A program made the position numbers and the translations under genes. 64,000 bases of DNA. Origin: Tubulanus polymorphus. Its lineage: Eukaryota; Nemertea; Palaeonemertea; Tubulaniformes; Tubulanidae. The notes below the pieces were generated by a model, which worked only from the letters and a program-made list of their open reading frames with translations, was not told the DNA's origin and did no database searches. The number at the start of each line of letters is the position of its first letter. The stretch's first letter is position 1. Location: positions 2,643,855 through 2,707,854 of the forward strand of contig NC_134030.1 in assembly GCF_964204645.1 (NCBI RefSeq), written 5' to 3'. Below are positions 51,901 through 63,050 of the stretch, piece by piece.

Positions 51901-54900
51901 ACGGGAAAACTCAAAATCAAAAATTAACTTTCATTTAGACCTTTTGAGGATCCCACATCAGCAAATTAGGCAAATCACATGTCTTCATAAACTGATATAT
52001 GCATATATAAACATGTCTTCATAGATTGATCTTTAAAGAAAGAATTTGAGAAATTCTGAGTCTATTTCGATTGAAACTGTGAAGAAATCTGGGAATTGTT
52101 GGGTGTCCAAAAACATGAGCGAACCTGGTTAATTGTGGATTGCCACAAGCCAATGTAGAATCCTCTTTATTACCCCACGTTCTAAAAATCTTAATAATTA
52201 CAGGTCACGAGGAAACACGTTAATCTTTCACCGGCTGAAATCACATCTATGACAGCTAATGGTCTCCCTGCAAGTCAAGGCAGCGGGGATAGTGCTGAGT
52301 CATCACCCAGCCATAAGAAGAAACCCTGGGAAAAAACTCCGCCTGCTTTGAGCACATTTGAGAATCGTCATCAGGCTCAACAAAAGGTAAGTTTGAAAAT
52401 GCTACGTTGAATAATCGTACTCCGTGCTCGGATTCACTGTTGAAATTGTGTCAATATTCTATAGATATTGAAAGAGCAGCAACAACAGTTGAAAGAACAA
52501 AAACGCCTCATCGAAGAACTACAATATCTACAAAAACAACAATTCTTACAGCAGCAATTACACCAACAACAGTTACTGTCAAAACAGCTGACAACTGAAA
52601 CACAACCGCAGAGTTTACAGGTATCGTGAGAATGGGTTCAGATTCTAATTTCTCTTACGTACAAAGATGCTGAAAGTTTTACATTTATTTGTATACTTTA
52701 GGATATTCAGGTATTGATTAAGAACCTTCAGAAAAACATTCAAATTCAAGAGCAGAAACTCGCGGCTGACGATAAAGGGCAGGAGACCGTCGAAGATTTA
52801 GAACCTGGTGTTGCCAGCAGTGGAGGAGAAACTGAAAGAACTTGTACAAGCGTGAAAAGTACGACGAGCAGTAAAACTTCAAAACACGACGAGTTCGTTA
52901 AAGGTACTCGAACTTCATACTCAGTAGACTCTCTTAACTCGAATGCGCTTTCAAGTCGATTTATCTCTTAACTCGAACAGAAATCTTACAACCATTCAAC
53001 ATAATATGAATTGAATTCCATTATCGCCTTAAAAATCACTGGCCCCAAATGGTTTTGAGTAAGGAGTCCACTCAGGGGTGATCTGGGGGTCGTTTTGGGG
53101 TCTAAACCCCTGCCTTTGCATTGGTTGTCCTTTTATCAAGACAGAGGTTCTTTAAACTATCAATTTGACACTCGTCTTCTTCGAATTATCCTAGATCCAT
53201 ACTACATATCGGCTACTATATATCGGGATATAGGTTGATGATTTGCATTCATTGTTTGATTTGTAGGAATGGAACAAAGAGCGGCGGAAAGAGCAAGAAT
53301 CAAAGCTGAACGCGAGGAAAAGAAACGGAAAGCAGAAGAGGAAAAACTGGTGAGTACACGAGGACTAGCCGAGTGGTAACTGACCTGGAAAACCCGGGAA
53401 ATTCAGGGAATTAGAAAAACGATGAGGAAAAGGGGTCGAATTTAAGATTTGTAGAAACAGTTTATTTCCTAATGGTTTCGAGGTTAAAACTAAACCTCAT
53501 CTTCAGAGGAACAAAAATACAATGATACAGTCTGGAAAAATATGTTCCAGTCAGTTAGAAATAGAGTCAGGAAAAGGGGCTTGTGTTGTAAATTTCGTTT
53601 CGGTGATCGATGTGAAAATGGATTATTTTAAGGCTCGTTTACAAGCCGAAGAGGAAGAACGACAACTGAAAATGGAGCAAGAGAAAAAAGCGAGGATCGA
53701 AGCTCGAAAAGAACAAAAACGACTGGAAAAACAGGTAGGATTTCGGAGATCGTTGAGCGTGAATGAATCGGTATTTTTTTACCTCGAAAACCCAATGGAA
53801 TCAAAACATTCGGAGGAAGAATCCCAGAAAATTCAGCGAGGGAAAGTGGCCATCATGATGTGTTCTCTTTTATGATTTTAGAGAGAGGAAGAGAAACAAA
53901 AGCAAATTGATTTATCAAACCAGCAGATGGCGTTAGCGGACAATCATTACGCATCTTCATTACTTGTGTATAAAGGATGGAAACCGTGGCGTCGTTTCAT
54001 CGAACAATGTGGACAAGACACTGTCAACGCCACTCGACATCATAACTTAAAACTTCTACAGAAATTATTCCTCAATTGGAGATGGATGACTTATGAAGCC
54101 GTGCAGCGTCGTGAAGACGTCGCAGATGAGTTTTACAAGTGCCTTATTATCAGACGATGTTTTAACAGCTGGAAAAAGGTGAAAATCATTGACATTTTTT
54201 GTGGAGATTCGAACCTTATTTGACCCACCCTCCCTCGCAGTGGATTGAGCCTGATGCCCTATTAGACCCACCCTCCCTCGCAGTGGATTGAACCTGATGC
54301 CCTTTTAGACCCACCCTCCCTCGCAGTGGATTGAACCTGATGCCCTTTTAGACCCATCCTCCCTAGCAGTGGATTGAACATGATGCCCATTTAGACCCAT
54401 CCTCCCTAGCAGTGGATTGAACATGATGCCCTTTTAGACCCATCCTCCCTCGCAGTGGATTGAACCTGATGCCCTTTTAGACCCATCCTCCCTCGCAGTG
54501 GATTGAACCTGATGCCCTATTAGACCCATCCTCCCTCGCAGTGGATTGAACCTGATGCCCATTTAGACCCATCCTCCCTAGCAGTGGATTGAACCTGATG
54601 CCCTTTTAGACCCATCCTCCCTCGCAGTGGATTGAACCTGATGCCCTTTTAGACCCATCCTCCCTCGCAGTGGATTGAACCTGATGCCCTTTTAGACCCA
54701 TCCTCCCTCGCAGTGGATTGAACCTGATGCCCTATTAGACCCATCCTCCCTCGCAGTGGATTGAACCTGATGCCCTTTTAGACCCATCCTCCCTCGCAGT
54801 GGATTGAACCTGATGCCCTATTAGACCCATCTTCCCTTACAGTGGATTGAACCTGATGCCCTATTAGACCCATCCTCCCTCGCAGTGGATTGAACCTGAT

Positions 54901-56802
54901 GCCCTATTAGACCCATCCTCCCTCGCAGTGGATTGAACCTGATGCCCTATTAGACCCAACCTTTTTGTGTTAATGTGTTAGATTTCGTGTAGAACTAGGA
55001 ATGGATGGTCTTGGACTGGTTTCAAACACCCACTGCCCTGTAGAACTAGGCTGGTCTTGGACTGGTTTCAAACACCCACTGCCCTGTAGAACTAGGATGG
55101 TCTTGGACTGGTTTCAAACACCCACTGCTCTGTAGAACTAGGATGGTCTTGGACTGGTTTCAAACACCCACTGCCCTGTAGAACTAGGATGGTCTTTGAC
55201 TGGTTTCAAACACCCACTGCCCTGTAGAACTAGGATGGTCTTTGACTGGTTTCAAACACCCACTGCCCTGTAGAACTAGGATGGTCTTTGACTGGTTTCA
55301 AACACCCACTGCCCTGTAGAACTAGGATGGTCTTGGACTGGTTTCAAACACCCACTGCCCTGTAGAACTAGGATGGTCTTTGACTGGTTTCAAACACCCA
55401 CTGCCCTGTAGAACTAGGATGGTCTTGGACTGGTTTCAAACAACCACTGCCCTGTAGAACTAGGATGGTCTTTGACTGGTTTCAAACACCCACTGCCCTG
55501 TAGAACTAGGATGGTCTTGGACTGGTTTCAAACACCCACTGCCCAGTAGAACTAGGATGGTCTTGGACCGGTTTCAAACACCCACTGCCCTGTAGAACTA
55601 GGCTGGTCTTGGACCGGTTTCAAACACCCACTGGCCTGTAGAACTAGGATGGTCTTGGACCGGTTTCAAACACCCACTGCCCTGTAGAACTAGGCTGGTC
55701 TTGGACCGGTTTCAAACACCCACTGGCCTGTAGAACTAGGATGGTCTTGGACCGGTTTCAAACACCCACTGCCCTGTAGAACTAGGATGGTCTTGGACTG
55801 GTTTCAAACACCCACTGGCCTGTAGAACTAGGATGGTCTTGGACTGGTTTCAAACACCCACTGCCCTGTAGAACTAGGCTGGTCTTGGACTGGTTTCAAT
55901 GGTGATTATTATTTTTCAGTACGGTCAGTACGTGACAATCGAAGAAGAAAAAGCACAACGTTTTTACGATCAACATTTGATGTGGAGAATATTGCGTCGC
56001 TGGTCGGATTTTGCCGTCGGTGAAAAAGTGCGAATGTGGGAACTCGAGCGTAAAGCGAAGGAATTTAATTCCACGTAAGTTGTAATGGGGAATGTTCAAT
56101 ATTGCTGTGGCAATCGAGGGTGCAAGGATCCACCAGGTGTCGCTAGTTTCTTCTCCAATTCAGTTAATAATCGAGTGAATTTTTCTCTAAAAAGTAATCA
56201 AATATTTATGAATTATCTATACCAATCACTGAGTAGAAAAACGAAATGAATGTATATTTTGTGAGTTCTGTTATAAATCAATGGATTCATTAGTCTGTAA
56301 CCTGTCTGTGGTTTAGTTTCATGATTGAATGTTTTCATAAACTACAAAAGCCCATAGTATAAGCTTGATATATACCCTTGGTATAAGCCAATTTGTTTTA
56401 AAGTATATCACTGAAGATTAGTTAAATAACTAGGATTCAGGAGCCTGAAAATTATCAGTATAAAGGATATTGTGAGATAGCTGGTGTTGCAGTTCCCCAT
56501 TAACACATTGTTTTATATTCTATAATATGTTTTGTATACCTCTGTTCTCTCGTTGAGGTGATCAGTGTAAATAAATTTCAGTTAATTTCACATACAGTAA
56601 GTAGACAGTGGTCTATATAACGATGTGTGTTTATAATTATAGACGTGTTGTGAGGACTGTTTTCCGAACTTGGCGCCGATTGCCGGACATCAATAGACGC
56701 GAACGCGAGAAAGAGGCTATGAGATTAGAAATGAGAAGAAAAGTGGCATCGATTTTACCAGATTTCAGAGCCTCCGATAAACTGGACGATATCATAAACT
56801 AG
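45942..56802 (+). CDS. CCDC191: Coiled-coil domain-containing protein 191 (first exon missing)
   Basis: Exons 45942-45980, 46073-46211, 47259-47444, 48010-48185, 49173-49396, 49771-49945, 50215-50423, 50964-51201, 51689-51829, 52204-52386, 52465-52620, 52702-52903, 53267-53349, 53633-53734, 53882-54178, 55920-56074 and 56643-56802; 2,865 nt, 954 aa plus the missing start, close to the vertebrate length. Order: DISSWLKKVEDAS, EAQDLLNEWMNEK, a long charged coiled coil (VKENREKREKELERKRREQQ), then WYGVVLERRRQIGKARAMS and DWKCLLRAWNAWKAF resembling SFI1-type tryptophan repeats, a Gln-rich coil, a second coil, more Trp repeats (YKGWKPWRRF, FLNWRWMTYE, WRILRRWSDF, VFRTWRRLP) and the ending VASILPDFRASD. 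The function is poorly known; the architecture suggests a centrosome or cilium scaffold, which is inference. The acceptor at 50215 could instead be at 50233. Confidence 0.88.
46223..46511. mobile_element. TTAA-type MITE, copy 2 (CCDC191 intron)
   Basis: CCCTTTCAGTGC at the left and GCACTGAAAGGG at the right, with TTAA at 46219-46222 and 46512-46515. Interior palindromes match copy 1. Confidence 0.82.
46600..47235 (+). pseudogene. LINE reverse-transcriptase C-terminal remnant, interrupted
   Basis: The frame reads PIRKQLH, a stop where Trp is expected, LPIKARIDFKIL, then NGSGPLYL and LRVTEGRTRSCSS, then after the MITE GTRTKYGDLAGPRLWNSLPL and EFKTFLFKKH up to a TGA at 47233-47235. The LHWLPIKARIDFKIL and GPRLWNSLP signatures are typical of the end of CR1/L2/Jockey-type LINE polyproteins. 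It is dead: one internal stop plus the 263-bp insertion. Confidence 0.82.
46794..47056. mobile_element. TTAA-type MITE, copy 3, nested in the LINE remnant
   Basis: Same family in the opposite orientation. Left flank TTAA (46790-46793); the right flank reads TCAA (47057-47060), a one-base decay. Removing it joins the LINE frame LRI to NGTRTKYG. Confidence 0.82.
48231..48459. mobile_element. 229-bp inverted-end MITE (CCDC191 intron)
   Basis: GCCACGGTACGAAACCCTGCC mirrors GGCGGGGTTTCGTACCGTGGC with one mismatch. Related in sequence to the MITE at 25446-25723 (ACCGAAACCCTGCCAC, GGTGCGCAG). Confidence 0.75.
48555..49077 (-). mobile_element. tRNA-derived SINE
   Basis: Read on the minus strand, it opens GTTGTGGCCGAGTGGTCAGA (A-box) and GTGGGTTCGAACCCCGT (B-box), a Ser/Leu-tRNA-like head. 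GTGTCCTCGGGCAAGACACT follows, common in animal SINE bodies, then AGAGCGCTTTACA near the 3' end and an ATT-rich microsatellite tail at 48555-48585. Confidence 0.75.
51228..51556. repeat. Dispersed repeat with internal duplication (CCDC191 intron)
   Basis: Same family as 11408-11612 (CCTGGAAAACTCAGGGAATC ... AGTGGCTACCCT), with an internal block around AGAAAATTGAATTTTACAAA repeated. Confidence 0.5.
54224..54957 (+). repeat. 43-bp minisatellite (CCDC191 intron)
   Basis: About 17 copies of a 43-base unit with GACCCATCCTCCCTCGCAGT and GGATTGAACCTGATGCCC. The first begins about 45 bases after the donor at 54178. Variants differ by single bases. Confidence 0.93.
55005..55899 (+). repeat. 46-bp minisatellite (CCDC191 intron)
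   Basis: About 19 copies of a 46-base unit with TAGAACTAGGATGGTCTTGG and ACTGGTTTCAAACACCCACT. The last copy ends about 20 bases before the acceptor of the exon at 55920. Confidence 0.93.
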
Positions 56803-57049
56803 AGTCAACATGAATAAATACACTGTATCCAGTTCTCCAGTTATGAATTAGAATTAACTCTAGTTCATTTTCAATGTTTTAATTCTTCCAGTCAAATAAA
56901 TCTTAACTCATAACTGTGGAACTGGATCCTATTTATAATCATATTGAAATTGTTTTGATAAGTAAAGATCCTATCTTAATGCAACTACGAATAATCCGTC
57001 CTTGGTGTAAAGAAAAATGTTGAGATTTCATTTGTCCACATTTTGTTAC

Positions 57050-57055
57050 AATAAA
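57050..57055 (+). terminator. CCDC191 poly(A) signal
   Basis: AATAAA about 250 bases after the stop at 56800-56802. Earlier AATAAA hexamers at 56813 and in the MITE near 56894 are weaker candidates. Confidence 0.55.
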
Positions 57056-57466
57056 TGAAAGCTTTTAAAGTTTCTAAATTTTGTAAATATATTCTTGTCG
57101 TTTTTCAACGGGATCGTCTCATTGTGAAATTTCTCAAGTGCCTTACTCGAACATGCCTATAGATCTATTTTGTAATGTTCAAGGAATGATTTTACCCCAT
57201 TTGGTTGAAGGCCATATAGGCTTATGCTCTACCCCCTGGGTCTTGGTGGTTACTGGGTGTTTCTCGTGTCTTGTTTGACCAATTGGATTCAAATTCGAGT
57301 ATATTGTGAATGACCAAAAACTCTCGGACAAGTTTGATATTTGTGGTAATCGGATCTGAAAATGCTCATTTAGGCTATCGACTGATATAACATTCCATGT
57401 AGCGCTTTCCAACTACCGGGAATAGGTAATTGACGAGACGACACACGCATTTATATTGAAAGAAAC

Positions 57467-57472
57467 TTTATT
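57467..57472 (-). terminator. THSD7-like gene poly(A) signal
   Basis: AATAAA on the minus strand, about 1.58 kb beyond the inferred stop at 59052, converging on CCDC191 with about 400 bases between the two signals. Confidence 0.45.
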
Positions 57473-57479
57473 CGTTGAA

Positions 57480-59051
57480 TTTTTTGACAAACAAACAAAC
57501 AATCATTCGACAACGTAATATAAACGTCAACGCTACACAACTAATACACCATTATTATCATCATAATATTAACATTATTTTAATCATCCTAAATTGTTAA
57601 AAAGCGAATATAACGGAAATGTTTTATTTTGTATACCTAAACTTCAACAACTTTCTACAACGTATTCTAAACTCTATATGAACGGCAACGGATAAAAAAG
57701 AAAATCTAAACTTCATTTCGTTTTTTTAAATGCATCATTTTGAGAAAGGATTATGCGCTGCGCGAATAGAGATAGAGACATCACAAACACTATATACAAC
57801 ATCGGTGCAAAAATACTCATCATTATCGTCATACGTCGTGTCACAATCAAATCTATTTATTGTGTGTGGATTATTGAATTATTTACAAGACGCAACTTGC
57901 AGTTTATTTACAATATACAATATTTATACATTTTGTTCGCGCGATTTTTTCTCTCTCATTCAATTGGACTTAAGGAGTCTTTTTGCCAATCCATCTAATT
58001 GGTACAGAACTGGAAATATATCGGATATTCAGTTGTTGTCCGCGATTTTTGGCATTCTGTTAAGACATAAATGAGGTATGTACCCCAAAAAGTAAGCAAA
58101 ATATCCCAGAAAAACAGGTCTCATCCATTAATAAATAGACATTAGTTAGAAATAAAAACGAAACCAAACTATTTCGCGCCAGTACAAGAGGTCTTTTGAC
58201 TCGACGATTGGTTGGCAAACGAAACAAGAGATTTACGTGACAACCCTGGATATTCCTTTTATTATCCGCTGTTATTATCAGGGGCATATTCTAAGAACTT
58301 AGAACAGGGCAACGGGGTAAAGCTTCCTGTACCTATAGTTGCATATAGGCCTACATTAAGGTGCAGTACATGAACAGCGAGTACTGTAGGTGCAAAACCT
58401 TATGAGGTGAGGAGAGAATCCCACAATGATAATAAAAAGTCCGAAAATGAAACGTCGAGATAGTAGTTTATTTCAACGTTTCGACTATATCCTAATAGTC
58501 ATCTTCAGGAATAATGAAGATGACTATTAGGATATAGTCGAAACGTTGAATAAACTACTATCTCGAAGTTTCATTTTCGGACTTTTTATTATCATTGTGG
58601 GATTCTCTCCTCATCGCGTCAACACGGATATTGTGTTTTACCTATCGTGACCTTATGAGGTTTAGGAGAATCTGAATTTTTGGGCGAATCTATAACAAAA
58701 TGACCAGCGCAATTGCGTTATCTTGGTAAAGATGGGGAGGTGGTCTTGTTCAACCTAAATCTGCCGCTGCGTAATAATGGCAAGTCACCGGCAAACAAAT
58801 GACGTCACGTAAAAGACCTCTAGTTATAACGATAGGATGTGAAAAAGCGCGCTTTTCTGTACAATTTACAATATATACCATGCACGCATGCCTTTTCTCG
58901 TGCAAATCAAATTCTACGATACGTCACATTCTGAGAAGGACATTAACTACATTTTCAGATACGAGTCGAGACTGAAATAATGGCATATAATCTACTGTAT
59001 AAAATGTATGTATATGACATTTTTTTCTATATAATAATCTATTCTTTGAGT
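57480..59051 (-). other. Presumed 3' UTR of the THSD7-like gene
   Basis: No coding sequence is convincing here. It is AT-rich and contains the long palindrome at 58408-58613. Confidence 0.4.
58408..58613. mobile_element. 206-bp near-perfect palindrome
   Basis: Two arms of about 99 bases, from TGAGGAGAGAATCCCACAAT to its complement, around an 8-base spacer, with very few mismatches. A partial copy with the same words (GAATCCCACAATGATAATAA, AAAAAGTCCG) lies at 5380-5465 in a POLE intron, so it is a dispersed MITE. Confidence 0.85.
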
Positions 59052-62000
59052 TCAATTATACGACAAGCCATGATGACAAGTCACCGGAGACAAACGTTCT
59101 CGCGGAATCCCGTTTTCTAACGCTCGTAATCGAGATTTGCTATTAGCTGCGCAGACGATGAATTCTTTGCGCGGATGAAGTCGATGATCGTTCGATTTCA
59201 CAGGTGTCACGGGGGCAGGCGTTGCAGTAAACCTCTCTTTCTCTGCTCCCCTGAAGAAAAACGTAAACCAATGAAATTCATACGATCATAAAATACCAAC
59301 AAGAAACTAATCAGTAATCTTTTATTTAACGTGCTCGTAACTTTAAAGCCGGTCAGGCGAAAAAGTGCAGCGCTAGTTAACCAGATCTCTCGAAGCAGTT
59401 TCACTCAAACTTGGTTTAATTGCCTTCCTGGTTTCATTGAGGTTATCAATTCAAACAACTTATAACCACTTTTTCTAGAAACTAAACCTTTTGCTACTTC
59501 CACGTTATAGGAGCGGCTGAAGTTATATTTGGAAATTCTGTAACATTTCAACGATTAAAATGATCTCCGTTTTATAGTAATCTTACATTTTCTATCGTAA
59601 TATGCCATCGAAACAAAACATGCGCATGCAAAAATTCGTGATAGATAATTATGTTCTAAAAACAGCATGATGCAAAATTGATCGGTTAAGATGATAAATT
59701 CATGATCGATTCTTATCTCTCCATAGTTCATAGTGAAGCAATTGCATTTAAGACAAGTTAAAGAGAGAAGGAGAGAGAAAGTGAGAAACCGAACCCAGTT
59801 CCATATATGGTTCTACAAATATATGTATATAGTGCAAATGGAACAAATTCAAACTTTTCAACTATGTCTTCATACTTCAAATATGTCCGTTATTGCAGGT
59901 GTGAACGAGAAATGATCTCGATAAGTTCACATTCAACTCCCCTGCACTAGATGGAACAGGGTCTGAGTTATCATGCGGCGGTGGGGAGAAGCTTAAGACA
60001 ATATCGGGGACAATACGAGGAAGGAATCAAAATAACCCACTTCAATTTTAGAATCAATGAATTAAACCATAGAAATAGAATAGATCGGTATCTTATTATT
60101 CGCGTCAGTTTAAATCATTCGTTCAAAAACTGTCCGTGGGTTTTCATTAACACACACATAAAAACGTGCGGATATTGCTACATTGATACAAACTGTGAGA
60201 TTCACTGACAACTGGTTTTTTTTTTTACATCTACCTTTTTTGCTGAGAGGATGAACAGTGACGGCATTATCGGCCGTAGGACTAGTGACGGGAGACGAGG
60301 TCGAGTGTTCAACACGATAAGATTGTTCACGCCGACGTTCTTTTTCAAAATGGCGACTGGTCGTGTGTTTGGTTGGTTGATTGGTTGGTTGGTTGGTTGG
60401 TAGAGTGCGCGTGCCAGGATGACGACGATTTTTTAACATGCAAAAAGGAAAAACAAAGAGCCAACGATAAGCGCGAACACAATTTGACTGTATTTTAGTT
60501 AACCCGTCACAATATCGGGCTAGGGTTATATATATTATTTAGAGATGTTTTATTAAACTTTAAACTTATGGAGTCATTTTAGGCACGCCGTTAATTCATC
60601 GAAAATCCCAATTTTACCCAAACACACAAGTTCTGACAATGTCCGGCGTCACACTGAGTCTGATCCAAGCAATTGGACACAAATAGACGAACAAGGTGAA
60701 TATAAGATATTTCAACATACATTATCATAGAACATATTTTTGGTTTAATCTATATTTTCCGCGGGTTTTGTTTTTGTTCGGAATTTCATAACTTCCCGAC
60801 GGTTTTAACAAGTTTTTTTCCCATTAGACGGAAAAGTATTGATCGCAAATCTTCCCCGAAGCCTTCGGCAAACCGTAAATCAATAAACATTACTTTCGCC
60901 GAGAAAATGTCTATTATTCATTATCGAATTATGGCTTATATTATGAAAGTCTATTGAAGCCATTAATGATGTAAGCTTTTAGTATAATTCAATTTCACAC
61001 TGGACGCCGGTTTTTTTTAGCTTTGTTCGGTTCTACGCTTAGATTAATTGACGCTGCAAACTTAACACATCCTAGGCAGGAAGTGACGTGCTCGGAGGTG
61101 TCGCCATCTACTAGAAACGTGGCAAACTAAAAGGCGGGAATTTATAAATAATGAAAATTACCTCATCAGCGGAAACGATAGCGAAATTTTATAGGTTAGA
61201 GTTTTTGGGTCTGGATACAACGCGGGATGTGAAAATAGAGAAGAATTGATTATTATTACATCCAGGATTCAGTATAATGTATTAGTAATTAGTGACGGAT
61301 ATTTTGCCTCTTTCAATAGACAACATTGTTACAAAACGAAGCCATCAGAAAATGGTGCGTGTGCGCAAGATGAGGCGTGTAAGATACAACTTCGCCCTAG
61401 CATGAGATCCGAAACGGCCGGCATCGCTATGTAATTATACTAACGATGCCATCAGGTTCGAATCCCTGCAAAACAGATGGTACTCAACGAATATACTGCA
61501 CACGATGAAATACTTAGTTCCAGCGGTAGGGGTATATATTTACACACACAATTTATTGACAAAACTTTGGGGTAGGGGAGAGGGGGTTGAGGTGCAGAGC
61601 CCTACCGCAGCATTTATGTAAGCGATCGAATGACTATCTTGTAGTAAGATTGTTGGATGCAGCGCTACTGTGGTAGGATACCGCTTGTCTTTTCGTTGAA
61701 CTGGCGAATTGACTGGAAAAAACAATTCGGTATATACCACGCACACCTGGTCTGATAGCGAGATATATATACTAAAATGCCGACAGGACGCGGGTTTTAT
61801 AGTTAAAGTGTAGGAAGAGATGAAGAGAAATGTGGCAAAAAGCTTTGAAATGGGTTCACGAGAACTTTTCAAAGATTGCTGCTTTCGTTCGGAAATCCTA
61901 TACGAGACGTCGTGAGTTGTTTCAAACTGGTAATAAGTTTAAGGTCGAATAAACGCGGTTTTGCGGGAAGCGGCCGTTATTAGAAGGGCCGAGAGATGGC

Positions 62001-63050
62001 GCTGTCGTCGTTGACGTTGAACCAGTGAGGCGCAGTGAACCGTTCGTTCCGCAACCGATCGATAAAAATGTACCAACTACTCTAAACAAAGCCTACTATT
62101 GCAGTGGTTTCTCGATTCACTTTTTTTATAAATTCAACTATTCATCAATTCAGTATAATCGAAGACATGGTCCACTGCAAACGTGGCACGTTCTAAAACA
62201 CAGCATTCAAAAACCGCAAAGAATGTGGTGCCACCTAGTGGACCGGATACGTACCACATCGTATAGAGAGCGATGACGACGAAGATGATGAACGCAGATC
62301 CGGCTCCTATCACCGCGTACATCCAAAAATTAGTGATGTCATCTTCTGTAAGAAAATAATTACGACTAAAAATTTGAGATCAAACTTAACAGTCACGAAC
62401 ACCATAACGTTTTGTACAATACGGGAAAACATGAAATGTTAGGGGTGGAGCAGTAAGGGGGGTAGATGGTTTGAGCGGCGTGGATGGATTCAGGATAAAG
62501 ACGTTTGAAATCACGAGCACGAGATGCCATTCAAAACGTAGTATTTAGGGGAATGCCGAGTAGTTTATTGTAATTTTCGAGCAAGAACTCGACAATGCGT
62601 CAAAACAAAGCGTTCAGGGAACAAAGGAGGATCGCGGGGTCGAGCAGAGAGATCAGAGATGAGAGGAGAGAGAGGGAAGGACGTTAACGCCACAACACTC
62701 ATGCTAGAATAGTTTAAACTGGCAGCCTCTGATTACCGTATATACAGGTTGAACGTCAAATCTCTTATTGAAATATTTCCCTAAGCGAAACATTGATACT
62801 CATGAATTTGATTTCATTTCAAGGACTCGAAATCGTTAACACTTACTTGGCAGGAATAGAACTTGTTGATCTGCTGAATGACTCGCATTCGTGGACATGT
62901 TACACTGGTCGAGAATTTCGTCTTTATAGATAGGCGTGTAACCTTCCTTACATCGGCATTCATCGATATCAAAACAATACGAGAATATAACATCACAACT
63001 CGGCGAACATTCCTTCGTTTCCGCTGGTTTTGAATCTAACGGACATCCAC
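59052..63050 (-). CDS. Thrombospondin type-1 domain-containing protein 7-like, C-terminal exons
   Basis: Exons 63050-62847 (204 nt), 62345-62255 (91 nt) and a probable last exon 59250-59052 (199 nt); phases 1, 1, 2 agree. The first reads GGCPLDSKPAETKECSPSCD, then DECRCKEGYTPIYKDEILDQ and C, the cysteine-rich ending of THSD7-type proteins after the last TSP1 repeat. The second is the membrane helix KDDITNFWMYAVIGAGSAFI then IFVVIALYTMW. The last would give a cytoplasmic tail beginning GAEKERFTATPAPVTPVKSN and ending SPVTCHHGLSYN. The TSP1 repeats lie beyond the right edge. The THSD7 assignment rests on the stalk and helix; the tail exon is my inference from open frame and phase. Confidence 0.6.
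60235..60356 (-). CDS. Candidate alternative tail exon of the THSD7-like gene
   Basis: After an ACGACCAG acceptor with a poor pyrimidine tract, the frame reads RHFEKERRREQSYRVEHSTS, SPVTSPTADNAV, TVHPLSKKG and reaches an AAAG/GTAGAT donor. Phase 2 in matches the membrane exon, and a basic start directly after a helix is typical. Phase 1 out would read the 59250 exon in another frame ending GLLQRLPP. Without transcripts this is only a candidate. Confidence 0.3.

Noticed and set aside
54224-55899. CRISPR-like regular repeats
   Set aside because: Units are directly adjacent with no unique spacers, in a eukaryotic intron; they are minisatellites.
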